Below the pieces are notes generated by a model, which saw only the letters and a program-made list of their open reading frames with translations, was not told the origin of the DNA and ran no database searches. From an uncultured Clostridia bacterium (lineage in GTDB: Bacteria > Bacillota > Clostridia > Lachnospirales > Anaerotignaceae), in the NCBI GenBank assembly GCA_944378105.1, contig CALWGC010000030.1, forward strand, positions 37,086-101,085: 64,000 nucleotides of DNA, written 5' to 3'. A program made the translations under genes and the position numbers. Shown one piece after another: positions 63,905 through 64,000 of the stretch; position 1 is the first letter of the stretch; each line of letters opens with the position of its first letter.

Positions 63905-64000
63905 ACAACCCCTAGAAGGGGTATTGCGTGCGTATTCCCTAAAAGGGAATATCGAAGATTTGGCAACGCATTACAATCACAGGCAGCCACTTAAAGTGGC
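63879..64000. mobile_element. Hairpin array, probable end of an IS200/IS605-type element (partial)
   Basis: Four perfect hairpins in 122 bases: AAACCACTAGT/complement (63879-63902), ACCCCT-AGA-AGGGGT (63908-63922), TATTCCCT-AAA-AGGGAATA (63933-63951) and GCCACT-TAA-AGTGGC (63986-64000). Subterminal hairpins are recognised by Y1 transposases in IS200/IS605 elements. The window ends before any transposase, so the call rests on structure only. Confidence 0.45.

Noticed and set aside
63879..64000. CRISPR array
   Set aside because: The palindromes differ in sequence and are not spaced direct repeats with unique spacers.

Overview
The window reads as a chromosomal segment of an anaerobic, endospore-forming member of the Clostridia. 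I base this on a complete hbd-crt-thl cluster (acetyl-CoA to crotonyl-CoA, the first part of the butyrate pathway), spoIIGA-sigE placed after ftsZ, a GerW/YtfJ spore-protein gene, a single-polypeptide PurL of 1257 residues, strong AGGAGG-type ribosome sites with many GTG/TTG starts, and sigma-A promoters with TTGnnn-17-TATAAT spacing. A family such as Lachnospiraceae is plausible, but no rRNA is present to settle it. I see no tRNA, rRNA, CRISPR array or cas operon.

Layout, 0-24 kb, mostly housekeeping: the tail of a YfcE-type phosphoesterase; dprA-topA; hbd-crt-thl; an SLH-domain surface protein; a dicarboxylate/amino-acid:cation symporter; nth (minus strand); two half-size TauE/SafE genes; a run of membrane and spore genes ending in DUF2953-gerW; a CARF plus PD-(D/E)xK-type protein (Card1/Can2-like, DUF1887) lodged between gerW and rimM-trmD; then murA-divIB-DUF881-sbp-ftsZ-spoIIGA-sigE. 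A 140-bp palindromic element and a minus-strand zinc-ribbon gene follow.

24-46 kb: purL, a 33-residue membrane peptide gene, gap, an L,D-transpeptidase-like protein, and a P2-type Ca/Mn ATPase controlled by a yybP-ykoY (Mn2+) riboswitch. Next come a bile salt hydrolase, a TraX-like membrane protein, and an ABC importer of the nickel/peptide/opine class whose first gene is a SAM methyltransferase behind a promoter-proximal terminator. Methionine gamma-lyase and a B12-binding radical SAM protein (DUF4080) are divergent.

46-64 kb looks like a metal and efflux island: nikABCDE-like operon, LysR regulator, AraC regulator, and a small peptide-DUF6110-P1B ATPase cassette. A palindrome GTTAG-N6-CTAAC sits at several of these promoters and suggests one shared regulator. 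A 226-bp highly self-complementary element lies just before the P1B ATPase. An RND pump (adaptor plus a permease broken by a one-base indel) is divergent from an OmpR-type two-component system. The window ends in four consecutive perfect hairpins that resemble the end of an IS200/IS605-type element running into the last gene.

The items most worth following up are the stand-alone CARF protein, the GTTAG-N6-CTAAC regulon, the two palindromic intergenic elements with related ends, and the methyltransferase-coupled importer with its attenuator.
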